Positions 25,501-33,289 are shown, numbered from the stretch's first letter. The stretch: 64,000 nt of DNA from Bactrocera neohumeralis (GCF_024586455.1 NC_065923.1:50538264-50602263), one strand, 5' to 3'. A program made the numbers and translations. Notes: a model not told the origin generated them from the letters alone.

Positions 25501-26737
25501 GATAGAGAGTCGCCATATCTGAAACCTCGCTTGGTATCGAAATGCTCGGAGAGGTTCGTCAGTTTACACAGCCGTATTAGTTTTGCGGGGATACCAAATT
25601 CAGACATCGCCGCATATAGGCAGCTCCTTTTCGGCTGTCAAAAGCAGCTTTGAAATCGATGAAGAGGTGGTGTTTGTCAGTTCTCTTTTCACGGGTCTTT
25701 TCCAAGATTTGACGCATGGCGCATGGTGAATATATGGTCAGTTGTTGATTTTCCAGACCGGAAGCTAGACTGATAAGGCTCAATCAGTTTTTTGAGGGTT
25801 GGCTTTAGTCTTTCACACACCCTCTATAGAACCTAATATGCAATGTTGAGGGGGCTTATCTCAAGGTAGTTGGCGCAGATTTTGACATTTCCTTTTTGTG
25901 GTTTGGGTAGAGCACTAAATTCCAATTGTTGGGCATGCTTTCGTCCGACCACATTCTACAAAGAATCTGATGCATGCTCCTTATCAGTCCTTCGCGTCGT
26001 ATTTGAATAGCTCGGCCGGTAATCCATCGGCCCTCGCCGCTTTGTTATTCTTCAGACGGGTAATTGCTATACGAACATCTTTACGGTCTGGCAATATAAC
26101 GTCTGCTCCATCGTTATTGATTGGGGAACCATCTCTTGGTGTTATGCTTTCACTGCCATTTAGCAGACAGGAGAAGTGTTCCCTATATAATTTCAGTATG
26201 CTCGGGGCATCAGTCACTAGTTCACCTCTGGGCTTTTACATTTAAGTAAAGGAAATTTACCTGTGATGGATTTTATAGCATTTTTATTGTTTTTGTTTAC
26301 AGTCATTTACAAAGTTACATTTTTTAAAAATATTCGTATAAATAACACTACATACATATTTTAATTTTGTATAATGTATGCAGATAACAAAGGAACTAAT
26401 GCAAGTACTTAGTCAAGATCGCACAACACAATACGGCACGAGATCACAACATTTACTGGAACCTTCTATGCAGCGTCACCTCACACACTTCTCTCTGATT
26501 ACTCATGGGTTTGGATCGCCCGCTATAATGGCCGTACTGCATGCTTTCCAGGTAACGATTTTCTACTTCGTTAAAAATATAAATGATTGATGACTGCATA
26601 CTAATGGCACTCTCTCTCAATTTCAGACTTTTCTCAATGAATCACTCAACTATTTAGATAAATTATATCCTTCAAATAGTGGCGGCATGGTGTCCTCCTC
26701 GCTGGACAAAAACAAAATTGATAGTGACAAGAAATGA
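1542..26737 (+). CDS. TfAP-2: Transcription factor AP-2, spliced gene (8 coding exons proposed)
   Basis: AP-2 proteins are nuclear, dimeric, sequence-specific transcription factors that bind GC-rich sites through a basic region plus helix-span-helix domain. Exons: 1542-1586 (proposed), 3602-3832, 11159-11344, 18036-18243, 20800-20989, 24517-24781, 26384-26551, 26627-26737; all phases agree and give 467 aa. Residues 71-81 carry the transactivation PY motif (DFQPPYFPPPF), as in vertebrate AP-2. Residues about 241-431 are the AP-2 domain: EVFCAVPGRLSLLSS, VQRRLSPPECLNASLLGG, LNLPAGRRKAANVTLL and LITHGFGSPA are near-identical to human TFAP2A. The first 90 residues are rich in Gly, Ser and His. 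Introns reach 7.3 kb and hold many transposon remnants; the last intron is only 75 bp. The seven downstream exons are secure. The first exon is an inference from phase and position, and further alternative first exons could lie upstream of the window. Confidence 0.93.
2078..2278. mobile_element. Short palindromic MITE-like repeat, copy 1
   Basis: The segment starts with ACCTAAAATGCAAAATAACG and ends with TTTTGCATTTTACATAACG, i.e. imperfect terminal inverted repeats of about 20 bp. The inside has stacked TGGTTAT motifs. A related segment lies at 29521-29800. No coding potential. Confidence 0.45.
2490..3430 (-). mobile_element. IS630-Tc1-mariner transposase remnant (group 1)
   Basis: The - strand reads, through several frames, VERFTSEQRLQIIQLYYENS near 3400 (N-terminal helix-turn-helix), then RFALWALEKCQDDPTYSSKF near 2960 and a damaged DDE region ending near 2520 with sequence matching the copy at 34.5 kb. 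Frameshifts and stops make it non-functional. It lies in TfAP-2 intron 1. Confidence 0.7.
3602..3832 (+). CDS. TfAP-2: TfAP-2 coding exon 2 (activation domain, PY motif)
   Basis: The exon has 77 codons, phase 0 at both ends, acceptor TTTTTCCAG and donor GTAATA. It encodes a Gly/Ser/His-rich stretch followed by DFQPPYFPPPF, the AP-2 PY activation motif. The frame stays open upstream of the acceptor (an ATG at 3491), but the polypyrimidine-AG marks the true exon edge. Confidence 0.93.
4175..4450 (-). mobile_element. Second I/R1-like retrotransposon 3' fragment
   Basis: The - strand frame contains LTGHCPIGIDINTFQHFI, DYPAFPTRRLKLGSSHF and ends DPNLT near a CCTAACCTTACCTGACCT terminus. It resembles the HLLCTCSELARVRCKHLG region and terminal CCTAACCTAACG of the copy at 1-350, but is more decayed and lacks most Cys residues. 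Confidence 0.45.
4900..5990 (+). mobile_element. Mariner (DD34D-type) remnant
   Basis: An ATG at 5020 begins MNEIIQQRCFIKFCEKPFG. Downstream frames give VLANRRLTVRDLTGIVGIS near 5210, RIITGDES near 5420, then HHDNAPSHTALILREFF and PQPPYSPDLAPCDFWQFS (5681-5810), the DDE triad region. The reading frame is broken several times, including a stop right after GDES where the family has W. Confidence 0.8.
7085..7905 (+). mobile_element. Mariner remnant with internal deletion
   Basis: ATG at 7238 gives MDENIRQRIFLKFC, LLEKAYGDSVLSKTQAYE then stop, YKAFKDGREIVED. After about 7600 it jumps to EFKAKNTMNIIDQPPYSPN, so the central catalytic segment with the first two Asp residues is missing. It shares its 5' leader (ATTAAATTCCCCGG) with the copy at 19.28 kb and a similar deletion with the copy at 37.7 kb. 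Confidence 0.75.
8055..8560 (+). repeat. Left copy of an approximately 500-bp direct repeat
   Basis: The segment matches 9190-9625 over most of its length with small indels. Shared blocks include TTTCGGATAGTTTGAA, CAGATATCTCGTCAAATAAA, TTTTCCTTGCAAGGACTTGA and CATAATGGTAAACACAAAAA. No TG...CA ends, primer-binding site or coding frames are visible, so it is not a convincing LTR. Confidence 0.7.
8755..8975 (+). mobile_element. Helentron/PIF1-associated endonuclease scrap
   Basis: The + strand reads AGDFNINFASEDFD, then MNNDRLSTYKT, then (after a frameshift) GTTIDAVFSRF and YVSYFS...IVSVLE. This order matches the C-terminal endonuclease-like domain found with PIF1 helicase in arthropod Helentron-type Helitrons (family recognition from memory). 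It sits between the two direct repeats at 8.06 and 9.19 kb. Confidence 0.5.
9190..9625 (+). repeat. Right copy of the direct repeat
   Basis: Same orientation as 8055-8560 and offset by about 1.13 kb. It has deletions relative to the left copy and ends with CATAATGGTAAACACAAAAA, just before the next transposon remnant. Confidence 0.7.
9815..10740 (+). mobile_element. IS630-Tc1-mariner remnant, DD37D-like group
   Basis: The + strand frames give EIYDLLKKLGISKNIYLPRY, later FTVEDIFIKQNDKIYATTS (10185 on) and WIVQQNSAPAYKAKITQQWL near 10432. The family has QQDSAP there, so the second catalytic Asp is Asn in this copy. It ends near RLRLVKTRGDHV at about 10690. It lies in TfAP-2 intron 2. Confidence 0.75.
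10855..11050. repeat. Fragment of a dispersed tephritid-type repeat
   Basis: Contains AATATACCCTGTTCAGGATATA, the reverse-related counterpart of ATACCCTGAACAGGATATATT at the start of the 154-bp repeat element (43.28 kb). No coding potential. Confidence 0.35.
11159..11344 (+). CDS. TfAP-2: TfAP-2 coding exon 3
   Basis: The exon has 62 codons in phase 0, acceptor TTGATTAG and donor GTAAGT. It encodes a His/Leu/Gln-rich segment (YLQNHGALEYLGTDPYGQP and onward) equivalent to the linker between the PY motif and the AP-2 domain. The opposite strand also has an open frame over this interval, which is a shadow. Confidence 0.88.
11532..12434 (-). mobile_element. Internally deleted mariner-family element with TIRs and TA duplication
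   Basis: The 903-bp element begins CAAGGTGCGTTCCAAAGTAA and ends in its inverted complement, giving about 28-bp TIRs with few mismatches. TA flanks both ends (11530-11531 and 12435-12436). The - strand ORF from 12259 (MSFEQRANIKFCFKIGKTFM) carries the HTH domains, then jumps at about 11815 from TDFLTKNHILTIKHS straight to PDMASCDFF and the C-terminus (CIEAEGDYFE). The first two catalytic Asp are therefore missing. The good ORF and TIRs suggest a fairly young non-autonomous copy. Confidence 0.88.
12590..13330. repeat. Dispersed repeat (family B), degenerate
   Basis: Contains CTCTTGTAACCTGCCAGG, CACGCCCATTGTGCATTTTTG and TTTTATACCAACTTTGGTCC, phrases typical of the dispersed repeat also seen at 45.5, 59.2 and 61.4 kb. 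No open reading frame. Confidence 0.4.
13367..14100 (-). mobile_element. hAT-family transposase C-terminal remnant
   Basis: The - strand ends with NASSERSFSTLRMKTWLRT and GLALLYTLHDIEVTTEEV, the hAT C-terminal dimerisation signature. More 5' frames (13640-13800) read GFKGLLDNDNVVRHLKLKCE. Many stops. No TIRs identified. Confidence 0.7.
14545..14845 (+). mobile_element. Small deletion derivative of an IS630-Tc1-mariner element (group 1)
   Basis: N-terminal LTPKPHLQIV (near 14665) is followed within 60 bp by GPYFFKTEVGYNVTLNGDC (near 14750-14810). In full relatives (28.0 and 34.5 kb) these are far apart, so the middle of the transposase has been deleted. Confidence 0.55.
15765..16520 (-). mobile_element. 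IS630-Tc1-mariner remnant (group 1)
   Basis: Starts ACACAGAAACTTCAAATTTAATGG, the same terminus as the copy at 34205. The - strand shows FYFWLNGYVNRQTGKHLKKK and WALENFQKDPTFSSQILFS near 16160-16290. N-terminal sequence is present near 16400. Broken frame; in TfAP-2 intron 3. Confidence 0.65.
16545..16630 (+). repeat. Family B repeat terminus
   Basis: Carries TAGGTGTGATAAACAACCGT, TAGGTGAACAAAACTATT and AACATGTTGTGAGAGTG. The same ordered motif recurs at 36.59 and 41.41 kb and inverted at 45.54 and 59.2 kb. Confidence 0.5.
17170..17530 (+). repeat. Tandem duplication, 179-bp unit
   Basis: GCGACAA.TTTG recurs at 17175 and 17354, and TTCATGGGAT.AGAGTCCCA at 17202 and 17381, both offset by 179 bp. 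The two units are about 90% alike by eye and T/A-rich. An open frame on the - strand (17203-17484) simply reads through both units. Confidence 0.85.
18036..18243 (+). CDS. TfAP-2: TfAP-2 coding exon 4
   Basis: The exon is 208 nt, enters in phase 0 and leaves in phase 1; acceptor TTTCCAG, donor GTAAGT. It encodes RRADYG, then HQALQNAVDDVQNPGIDDN and LPLIK, which aligns with the human TFAP2A stretch containing RRDYRRHEDLLHG, VEDPGIN and VIKK. It was too interrupted by frame to appear as a long open frame by itself. Confidence 0.9.
18244..20799 (+). other. TfAP-2 intron 4
   Basis: Apart from the mariner remnant at 19270-19960 I see only AT-rich sequence. The + strand open frame at 18794-19075 has low-complexity hydrophobic composition and no family resemblance. 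Confidence 0.5.
19270..19960 (+). mobile_element. Mariner remnant
   Basis: The leader matches the 7.09-kb copy (AAATTCCCCGGTTAAATGATATTTCAA). Coding scraps follow: LDIAPEYVLARIVPEKLNFF, later VNKEF-like sequence near 19740 and FRACDFFVSQTEIATPW near 19820. Several deletions and stops. Confidence 0.7.
20800..20989 (+). CDS. TfAP-2: TfAP-2 coding exon 5 (start of DNA-binding domain)
   Basis: The exon is 190 nt between acceptor ATTAAAG and donor GTTGGT. It completes a phase-1 codon and leaves CGA-AG for the next exon. It encodes EVFCAVPGRLSLLSS and VQRRLSPPECLNASLLGG, the basic part of the AP-2 domain. The GTTGGT donor is weak, but the AGA codon formed across the junction restores the invariant RRAKSKNGGR sequence. 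Confidence 0.95.
21555..22340. repeat. Dispersed repeat with CTGTCCGTCCGTCCG and TAACTTGAGTAAAAATT blocks
   Basis: Shows GTCTGTCCGTCCGTCCGTG, TAACTTGAGTAAAAATTTC and ATGAAACTTGGAACACGTAT, then several GGGCGTGG/CACGCCCA blocks. Similar phrases occur at 59.26 and 61.6 kb. Noncoding and common in fly introns. Confidence 0.45.
22690..23120 (-). mobile_element. IS630-Tc1-mariner remnant (group 1 relative), C-terminal part
   Basis: The - strand near 23110 reads HATINGNRYRLMITEYFW then ELDDVDLE, and near 23010 NATIDLLKIKFDERE. Both are conserved blocks around the catalytic core. The rest is badly frameshifted. Confidence 0.55.
23130..23500 (-). mobile_element. Mariner (mauritiana/mellifera-like) C-terminal remnant
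   Basis: The - strand reads IWMG/WDVFMH near 23370 and FYESSIVKLSSKWQQVI then QNGEYFF (23260-23190), the ending typical of mariner transposases (FYERGIMKLPSKWQQVIEQNG). The preceding ARPHT-like segment (VCVPSGQRQATH frame) lies near 23430. Confidence 0.55.
23500..24516 (+). other. TfAP-2 intron 5, distal part
   Basis: AT-rich sequence without recognisable genes or elements. The - strand open frame at 23834-24061 is not supported by any family resemblance. Confidence 0.4.
24517..24781 (+). CDS. TfAP-2: TfAP-2 coding exon 6 (helix-span-helix)
   Basis: The exon is 265 nt between acceptor CTCTTATAG and donor GTAACG, ending in phase 0. It encodes AKSKNGGRLLREKLEKIGL, LNLPAGRRKAANVTLLTSL and FVCETEFPARQLAEYVIR, the core of the AP-2 dimerisation region. 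One visible difference from human TFAP2A is GEATHL in place of GEAVHL. Confidence 0.95.
25320..26245 (-). mobile_element. RTE-type non-LTR retrotransposon remnant
   Basis: Matches the copy at 62.8-64 kb. The - strand gives ITRLKNNKAARADGLPAELF (26080), QILEKTREKRTDKHHLFIDF then KAAFDS (25640-25720), and GLENQQLTIYSP. Between about 25380 and 25390 the RT core and 3' half are deleted relative to the other copies. It lies in TfAP-2 intron 6. Confidence 0.75.
26384..26551 (+). CDS. TfAP-2: TfAP-2 coding exon 7
   Basis: The exon has 56 codons in phase 0 between acceptor TATGCAG and donor GTAACG. It encodes ITKELMQVLSQDRT, LEPSMQRHLTHFSLITHG and FGSPAIMAVLHAFQ, the end of the AP-2 domain, closely matching the vertebrate C-terminal helix. 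Confidence 0.95.
26627..26737 (+). CDS. TfAP-2: TfAP-2 last coding exon
   Basis: The exon is 36 codons plus TGA after a 75-bp intron; the acceptor is CAATTTCAG. It encodes TFLNESLNYLDKLYPSN and a Ser/Asp/Lys-rich tail, matching the vertebrate ending. Candidate AATAAA poly(A) signals follow at 26792-26797 and 26818-26823. Confidence 0.93.
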   Translation, partial: TFLNESLNYLDKLYPSNSGGMVSSSLDKNKIDSDKK

Positions 26738-26830
26738 TAGGCCGGGTTTGCTTTATTTTATTAAACACAACAAGAAAAACGTTTTAAACGAAATAAAGTA
26801 TAAGTTTAAGTAAAGTAAATAAAATATTAG
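26738..26830 (+). terminator. TfAP-2 3' UTR with two AATAAA poly(A) signals
   Basis: Two AATAAA hexamers lie 55 and 81 bp after the TGA stop, in A/T-rich sequence. The real cleavage site cannot be placed from sequence alone, and more distal sites are possible in the AT-rich DNA that follows. Confidence 0.5.
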
Positions 26831-27955
26831 TTCATCGAGCGTAATTTTAATTTTAATATTGATTAAGCCGTTATTTTTATTATTAATTCGTAATGTATAT
26901 GCATATGCAGTTATAAATATACTATTTGTTAATAATTACAATTCTGACACATACTTATGTATATACTTATGTATGTATGTATAGATACATATGCATAAAT
27001 ATTCATTGAAATACAAATTAACTGTAGTTTGTTTGTTTTTTGAAAGAGTTTTTGAAGGTATTTTCCGCACATACATATGTACATATACCCGCCAGTTATA
27101 ATATTTTGCTGCGTAAAAATTAAAGGAATATGAGAAACAACAATAACAATTATTAGTTAAGGTTTTATATAACAGAAGTTGTAAATAGATTGGTTGATTG
27201 TCTAACTTTAAGACTTCGGTGAAGTTATCGTCTCAAAACAAGAAGTGTTAAACACATGCGTTTATACCTTTCCCTCATAAAATGCCTTGAGAATATGGTT
27301 TAAACGAGTGATAAAGAGATGCTCAAATCTAATGTCATTGGAACTGTGAGCGTAAGTCAGTTTCTGAACTTTAAAAGTTAAAAGAGAGATCGGATTTGCT
27401 ACCGCCGTTCTAAAACACTAATAAACAATTTAAAACAATAAAAATTGGAGAAAACGCGTAATTAAAATGTATTTGACCAAATGGTTTCTGATGTGATGCA
27501 TCGTAGTATTAGTTTTCAATTGAAAATGACTAAACCCATTAATTAAATATTTAATAACAAGGTTAAATCACTTGATGTTGTTGTTGAGTTGTTTTAATAT
27601 ACCACAAAATCGTAAAAAAAAATATTTAAATAGTTTCTCCATATATAAAATGGCCAACATATGTATAATGACTTGTAATCATAATAAATGTTGGGCTTTT
27701 AATTTGAATAGCCAAACACAAGTATTTTGTCTGATCTGGCTGCAATTCAAAATGTTTTAAAAAACGCTAATTTTGAGGCGCACTGGAATAAGTTGAGCAT
27801 CCCTTTATCGCTGGTTTAAACATTGTAGGATGCTCCACTCCTTCATATGTTTAAAAAGAACTTGCAAACAGGCGAAAGCACAACATTCAAAAAACTTCAA
27901 ACGCTCATTCCAACGGATGTTTTTTTAGGCGTGTCGTTCATTTTTTGACAGCTGT
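26830..27955. other. AT-rich region downstream of TfAP-2
   Basis: Contains short ATGTAT/ATACAT simple repeats (near 26950-27090) and no recognisable genes. It may include more of the TfAP-2 3' UTR. Confidence 0.4.
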
Positions 27956-27959
27956 TACT

Positions 27960-28935
27960 TGATTTATACTCAATTTGATTTGCCATTCCATAATGAGTAG
28001 ATTAACTCCGAAACAACATTTACATATCGTGAAAATGTATTACCTAAGTAATGGTTCGGTTCCGGTGTCCAATATTCCGTCGCAATCACCCAGAGTAGTC
28101 GATTATTCGAACAAACATTGATCGGTTTCGCACCACGTTGACTCAAGTGGATAACGCGTTTTGCTGCGGTAGAGCATAGTATCGAAGAAAGCCCGAATTC
28201 GTCCATCCGTCATCACGTGCAACATTTGGAGTTGTGCCCATTCACTTTATGGAAGATGTTGCGGAAGAATCTTGGTTTGCGTACTTACAAAATCCAACTC
28301 GCGGAAGAATTGAAGCCGAACCCCCGTTAAGCTCTTGGCACGTTCGGCGAATGAGTTGAAAACAAGATAGCCGCCGCTCCCGATTTTCGCAAGAAAGTTT
28401 TCTTCAGCGATAAATCTCACTTTTGATTGAATAGGTCGATTAATAAACAAAATTTTCGCATTTGGTGTGATTAAAATCCACAAGCCATTGTTGAGACGCG
28501 TTAAGTTCTTAAACAAACCAATCTATGAACAGAGGTAATCACAGGACCAAATTTCTTCAAAATTTAAGCCACCCAAAAGATTACAATCAATAGGGAACGC
28601 TATAGAGTCATGATTTATGACTGAGTGCGCTAACTCTCCTTGTGGGCCTGTGGCGTGGCCACTAAAATAGTGCGATTTAACACCACTATTTATGGGAACG
28701 AGACGATTTATGCCTTGGAAGAGAATATTCAGCGCGTTATTGCTGACGTACAGCCCCAACTGCTGCAAAAAGTGGTTGAAAACTGGACCTCTCGATCTTT
28801 GACCTTCGACTCTTGCCTTTATAATAAAGTTTTTTTTTTTGAAAACCACATGTCTCATAAAATCATCATTTATTTGTACATAGTATTCTGTACCAATGAA
28901 TCTTTAAATCCGTCTAATCAGAGTCACTCAACTTA
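27960..28935 (+). mobile_element. IS630-Tc1-mariner remnant (group 1 relative), nearly full span
   Basis: The + strand gives MSRLTPKQHLHIVKMYYLSN (27993), LGLRTYKIQLAEELKPNPR near 28300, KKVFFSDKSHF near 28400, SINKQNFRIW (28450), VITGPNFFKI (28540), and the C-terminus LEENIQRVIADVQPQLLQKV (28710). The order matches a complete transposase, but stops and shifts are frequent. - strand frames over this span are shadows. Confidence 0.78.
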
Positions 28936-29118
28936 AGCCTCCCTTTTAACGCATTTATTTATTATAGAAGAATATCCCAGTATTTAAAATTCAATGGAGA
29001 TTAGTGTCTGCCTTTACAAAACAAAAATAAAATATCTGGCTGGTTAATTATAGATCAATTCAATTATTAAATGCAATAAATTATTAAATAAATAAGACTT
29101 GTATATATATAATTATAT

Positions 29119-29330
29119 AAGTATGTAAAAATAAAATAAAAACAAAGGAATTAATGACAAACAAACAGAAATAAAGGCGCCATAAGTAAATTCTAATACA
29201 GGTAAATAACATGGTTAATTGAATCGAAATATATATATCATTTTGTAAGTATGTAAAAATAAAATAAAAACAAAGGAATTAATGACAAACAAACAGAAAT
29301 AAAGGCGCCATAAGTAAATTCTAATATAAA
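29119..29330 (+). repeat. Tandem duplication, 128-bp offset, near-identical
   Basis: The stretch starting AAGTATGTAAAAATAAAATA at 29119-29202 recurs at 29247-29330 with no mismatch that I can see. The spacer is AT-rich and unrelated. Confidence 0.9.
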
Positions 29331-29520
29331 TTCTATTACAACATTACAATAATTTAATATATATTTCCTTGTTTGTAAAATTGTTTAGTATATGATTTTG
29401 AATTATATATTAATTTTTTTTTAATAATCAAATTTGTTAAAAATAGTTCAGCGACAATCTTGAGCTATTTTTTAAAGATGTGAATGGAGATATTAGCTGA
29501 CTTTAGCACAAAACCCAAGT

Positions 29521-29800
29521 GGATCGTCACCTAAAATGCAAAACAAACAAAGCATCAAAAAATAAAACTGGAGCTTTTTGTTGCTTACGTTTCACTACAT
29601 TTTATTATATATGTGTATGCATAAAATTTGACGCTTCCCCTAACAGATATAACCATTATATAACTATTTCATAACCAAAACTCAAAATTTTGTTTCAATA
29701 TGAGTGGTTTCTAATATATCGTTTTTCCTTCGCTTGCAAACTTGTGAAAAGTGATGCTAAGTTTTTTTTGCTTTTTAGGATACGATATGTAAATTTGCAA
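29521..29800. mobile_element. Short palindromic MITE-like repeat, copy 2
   Basis: Begins GTCACCTAAAATGCAAAACA and ends near TTTGCTTTTTAGGATACG (imperfect inverted repeat). An internal ATATAACCATTATATAAC block and AAAATTTTGTTTCAATATGA match the reverse complement of 2150-2230. Confidence 0.45.
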
Positions 29801-30299
29801 CCACAAATGAATTTATTAGACATATGTACATGTAGTACTATATGTACATATATACATATGTATGTATATTGGGTTTATGAGAAAATATAACAAAGAGTAT
29901 GATGATCAGAAGCTTACTTTAGTTTAAAAAAAGCCTAAGTAAGATCAGTGAGGATAAACCAATTGGAAAAGAAATATAAAGTAACAAAAATTAAGGAAAA
30001 AATAATTTACGGGCTATCTGAATTGAATTTTTAAGGGTTATCTAGAGGTTATCTCAAGTCAGAAAAAGATTTTATGTCAAAATTCAAATAACCAAGTTAT
30101 TAGATTTTATATTTTTTTATGTATACTAAAAAAAATATTTCACGAAATTTGGTGGGAAGTTACCCTTTCATAACTCAAATACTATTTATTTTATTTTTTT
30201 TGGTTTAAATTATTTATTTTTACACCTTTATTTTGACTTAATATAGGAAAAGAACGCTTACTATAAAATAAACACTTTTTTTTTAAAGTGGGCTAGCTA

Positions 30300-30800
30300 T
30301 TTCTTTCATGAAATCTATAAGTTTCGAGGGTAAAAAATACATTGTGAGAAATAAGTACCCGCAAATTGTTAATAAAACACAAAATATTTTATTATTCATC
30401 AATATGTATTTTGTCGCCTCCCGTAATCCACACCAAAATACAGTACTCGAAATATTTTTCATAAGCACTTTTTGGATGGCCTTCAGCTCCTTCAACGGAT
30501 TTTGTTTTATCTCTTCGATCTATTGAAAACAGGTTCCATTCCGATAATTATTGACTTGATTGCATGTCAAACTCATAGTCAAATAAGTCCAAAGAGACCT
30601 GTTTACGGTACTCATTATGAAAAATATTCAGCTTTAATCGGACGAGTCGAGCAAGAACGCGTTTTATACCCAAAATATCCACCATAATCATTCGAACGGC
30701 CTCGCCAGAGATGTCGATCTCTCTTGCCATCTCTCTAACACTTGTCTAACGATTTTCAAGCACCATATCCTTCACTTCACCATCTCCTTCACTTCTTAAA
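30300..30800 (-). mobile_element. Mariner remnant with internal deletion
   Basis: The - strand frame from 30730 reads MAREIDISGEAVRMIMVDIL, GIKRVLARLVRLKLN and YEFDMQSSQ. It then jumps to SIDRRDKTKSVEGAEGH and ends GGDKIHIDE near 30400. The catalytic Asp segments between are deleted. Confidence 0.7.
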
Positions 30801-30829
30801 TATTTTATCACTATCCACTTGTATGCTAA

Positions 30830-31880
30830 ACAAAAGAGAAATGGAGCAGTTATGTATTTGAATTAATACCATAAATTTTTTTAAATATTTTCAACAACAA
30901 ACTGCTTAATTATTAAAAAACAATATAAACACATTTGCAAAAAGTTGTGGAACATACAACATTTTTTAACAAAAATCCAATATGTATCTAAAATGTATTT
31001 AATTTAAAATTTTATATTAGTATGGAAATTAGAACGGCAGTCAAATTTACTCTATGATAAATGCTTTTAATTCGTCGCATGTGTGTACTGTACTTACATA
31101 CATACATATGTATATCTATAGATGTGTGTTTGGGTCTGATATAAGTCAGAGAAAAAACCGACCTTTATCAAGTATCATATATAATATCATACATATGTAC
31201 TGTACATATATATATATTTTTAACTAAGCACATTAGTGAAAATGCTTTAAACTATAGGTATGTCCATGTGAATGCATAGCTAAATTCTAAATTAAAAGTT
31301 TTCAACTAGTTTGATAAGTAGTAAAAATAAAGAATGTATATCGTACTAAATGTATGTATTATTGCATAAGAGATTACATTTGGAGCACTAGCCGATAATG
31401 CTACTTTTTCCAAATTAATACATATATACTTAGCCATAGTGATCTATAAGTAATTTTTTAGATTTAATTTATCTTCAAAATCATTTTACAAAAAATAAAT
31501 ATATTAAATGTTTTCCAAACGAATTCGCAGTTTTTATGTACAGTCATGGACAGACACTTTGAGCATATAATAATACGACGTTTATTAATAATATAAATAT
31601 AAGACAAAATAAAATTTTTTATAGTATAACATAAATTAAGGAAGAAGTAAGTTAAAAATATGTTTTAATAGTTTTTTTTTAACTATTCAGTTTCCAATTG
31701 TATAATTTGGTTAGTCATAGAAATTATTATTACAGTAGAACGCTTCTGTGGAAATTAAGAAAATTTAATAGAAATGTTAAGTGTTATTGCTTTTAAGTGC
31801 TCATAACGTTAATACTTTGTAGTCTGTCTACACTTTTCCATAATTGCTTGGCATTATCGTCGCAAACTCTCCACTAACTT
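30830..31880. other. AT-rich intergenic DNA
   Basis: TATA-rich simple sequence (ACATACATACATATG, ATATATATATATT). No open frames or recognisable elements. Confidence 0.4.
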
Positions 31881-31882
31881 AT

Positions 31883-32581
31883 GGGGTTACATGGGTTTCC
31901 TCGGGCAAAAAACGGCCTTTTTTCAATAATTGTTTTTACATATAAAAAATGAAATATTTTAATGAAACTTTTTTTTATTTAAAAGACTCATATTTAATAA
32001 ACATTTTGTAAAATTTTCAAAAAAAAAATATCAAAATGGCAGTCATTACGACGCCATTTCCGGCAGTCCCTCAAAAATCGCATCCGCGTTGTCAGCAGAA
32101 TTTCTTTCAGGATCATCTGAAATAAAAATAAAAAATACGTGTTTTAGTAAAGACAATAAACTAGGTATTGGACGAAGGAAAAAAAATTAAAATTGGATTT
32201 TTGGCAGACGTTTTTATAAAAAAAATGCAAATTTCGATGAAAATTTCTCGACATTTTTTTTTTTAATAGTTGTATTTAAAAAAAATCCTTCGTTCAAGAC
32301 CTTGTAAATGATATCTCGAAGACCTGTGTAAAATTTCATCAAGATCGGTTGAGTAGTTCGCGAGAAATCTTGACAACCGACTTTGAAAACATAGTTTTGA
32401 GAAAAACGCGTTTAAAGATGGCGCACTTAGCCTAGCTAGCCTCGAGCGCTCAAGTTCTCAAGACTGTATCTCCGAAACTATTAGTCGAATCAACTTGAAA
32501 ATTTAGGACAATATTGTAGAGATGTTATAGAATTTAATAAGACGAAAAAAATTGTTGAAACTGAGAAACCCATGTAACCCC
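31883..32581 (-). mobile_element. GGGG-TIR DNA element, family 1 (complete ends)
   Basis: The 699-bp element has perfect 16-bp inverted termini (GGGGTTACATGGGTTT) and TTAT on both sides (31879-31882 and 32582-32585), a 4-bp target duplication. Read on the - strand from about 32120, a polypyrimidine tract and AG precede a GC-richer block that can read NADAIFEGLPEMAS then stop. The other half has ACGCGTTTAAAGATGGC and a GATCGGTTGAGTAGTTCG block shared with the copy at 40.1-41.1 kb. The transposase itself is absent. Confidence 0.8.
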
Positions 32582-32589
32582 TTATGGCA

Positions 32590-33165
32590 ACTACTGAGTG
32601 GAATTGATTTTTTTCTTAGCATCGATTCGAATGCGAACGGTTCCATAATATTTTTGAAAAGTTAGAGGTATGAAAATTGGTCCATTTTACAATCCATCCT
32701 CACCAATGGTCCAACGCTGAAACAGGAAAACGCTTCCACGGTACTATCGTGCTTAACGGTTTTTGTGGTGTATGTGGAGTTATATTCCTGATATTTGGGG
32801 TGATGGACAATACGATTCACCTTTTAACCATCGAATCCAATACGATTCACCTTTGTTTCATCGCTCTGAAGTACTTTTTTTTCAAAATTTAACGTCATTT
32901 TCTAAACGTTCAGTAATACTGTTATGTTTCCTTTGGACAGCAATGGTTTGCGCATCATTAAGATGCCTACTGGATATGCTAAACCCAAATACCTCATTTA
33001 TTTCAGTCATAATCTCTCCGGACGATTTAAAAGGTTTGGCTCTGCTTTTCCGATGATGGCTCTATCAACTTTTTTGTGATTTTAATTTTCAGAAATTAGG
33101 ATCACTTTTAACAAAATGAACGCCATAAGTGATACATATGTACTATATACCAGTTTTCGCGAACA
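32590..33165 (-). mobile_element. Tc1-like (DD34E-type) transposase remnant
   Basis: The - strand reads KVNRIGFDG near 32850, then EYNSTYTTKTVKH near 32790, FSCFSVGPLVRMDCKMDQF near 32700-32740 and NIMEPFAFESM near 32640. This is the order of Tc1 transposases (SDESKFN...YTIKTVKHGGG...GPLVRIDGIMD...MEPYA). The + strand open frames at 32677-33056 are shadows. Confidence 0.65.
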
Positions 33166-33289
33166 ATCCTTAATTTTGACAATCTGAGTTGGAATTAAGC
33201 CTTATTGTGCAGAGCAAAATCATTTCCTTTTCTATAGAAAACAATGTGAGTTTTGACCCATTTTTGGAACATTTTAATTTTATTTAACA

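Noticed and set aside
28247..28858. - strand open frames at 28247-28516 and 28523-28858
   Set aside because: The + strand reads as a transposase in the right motif order through the same interval; these are shadows.
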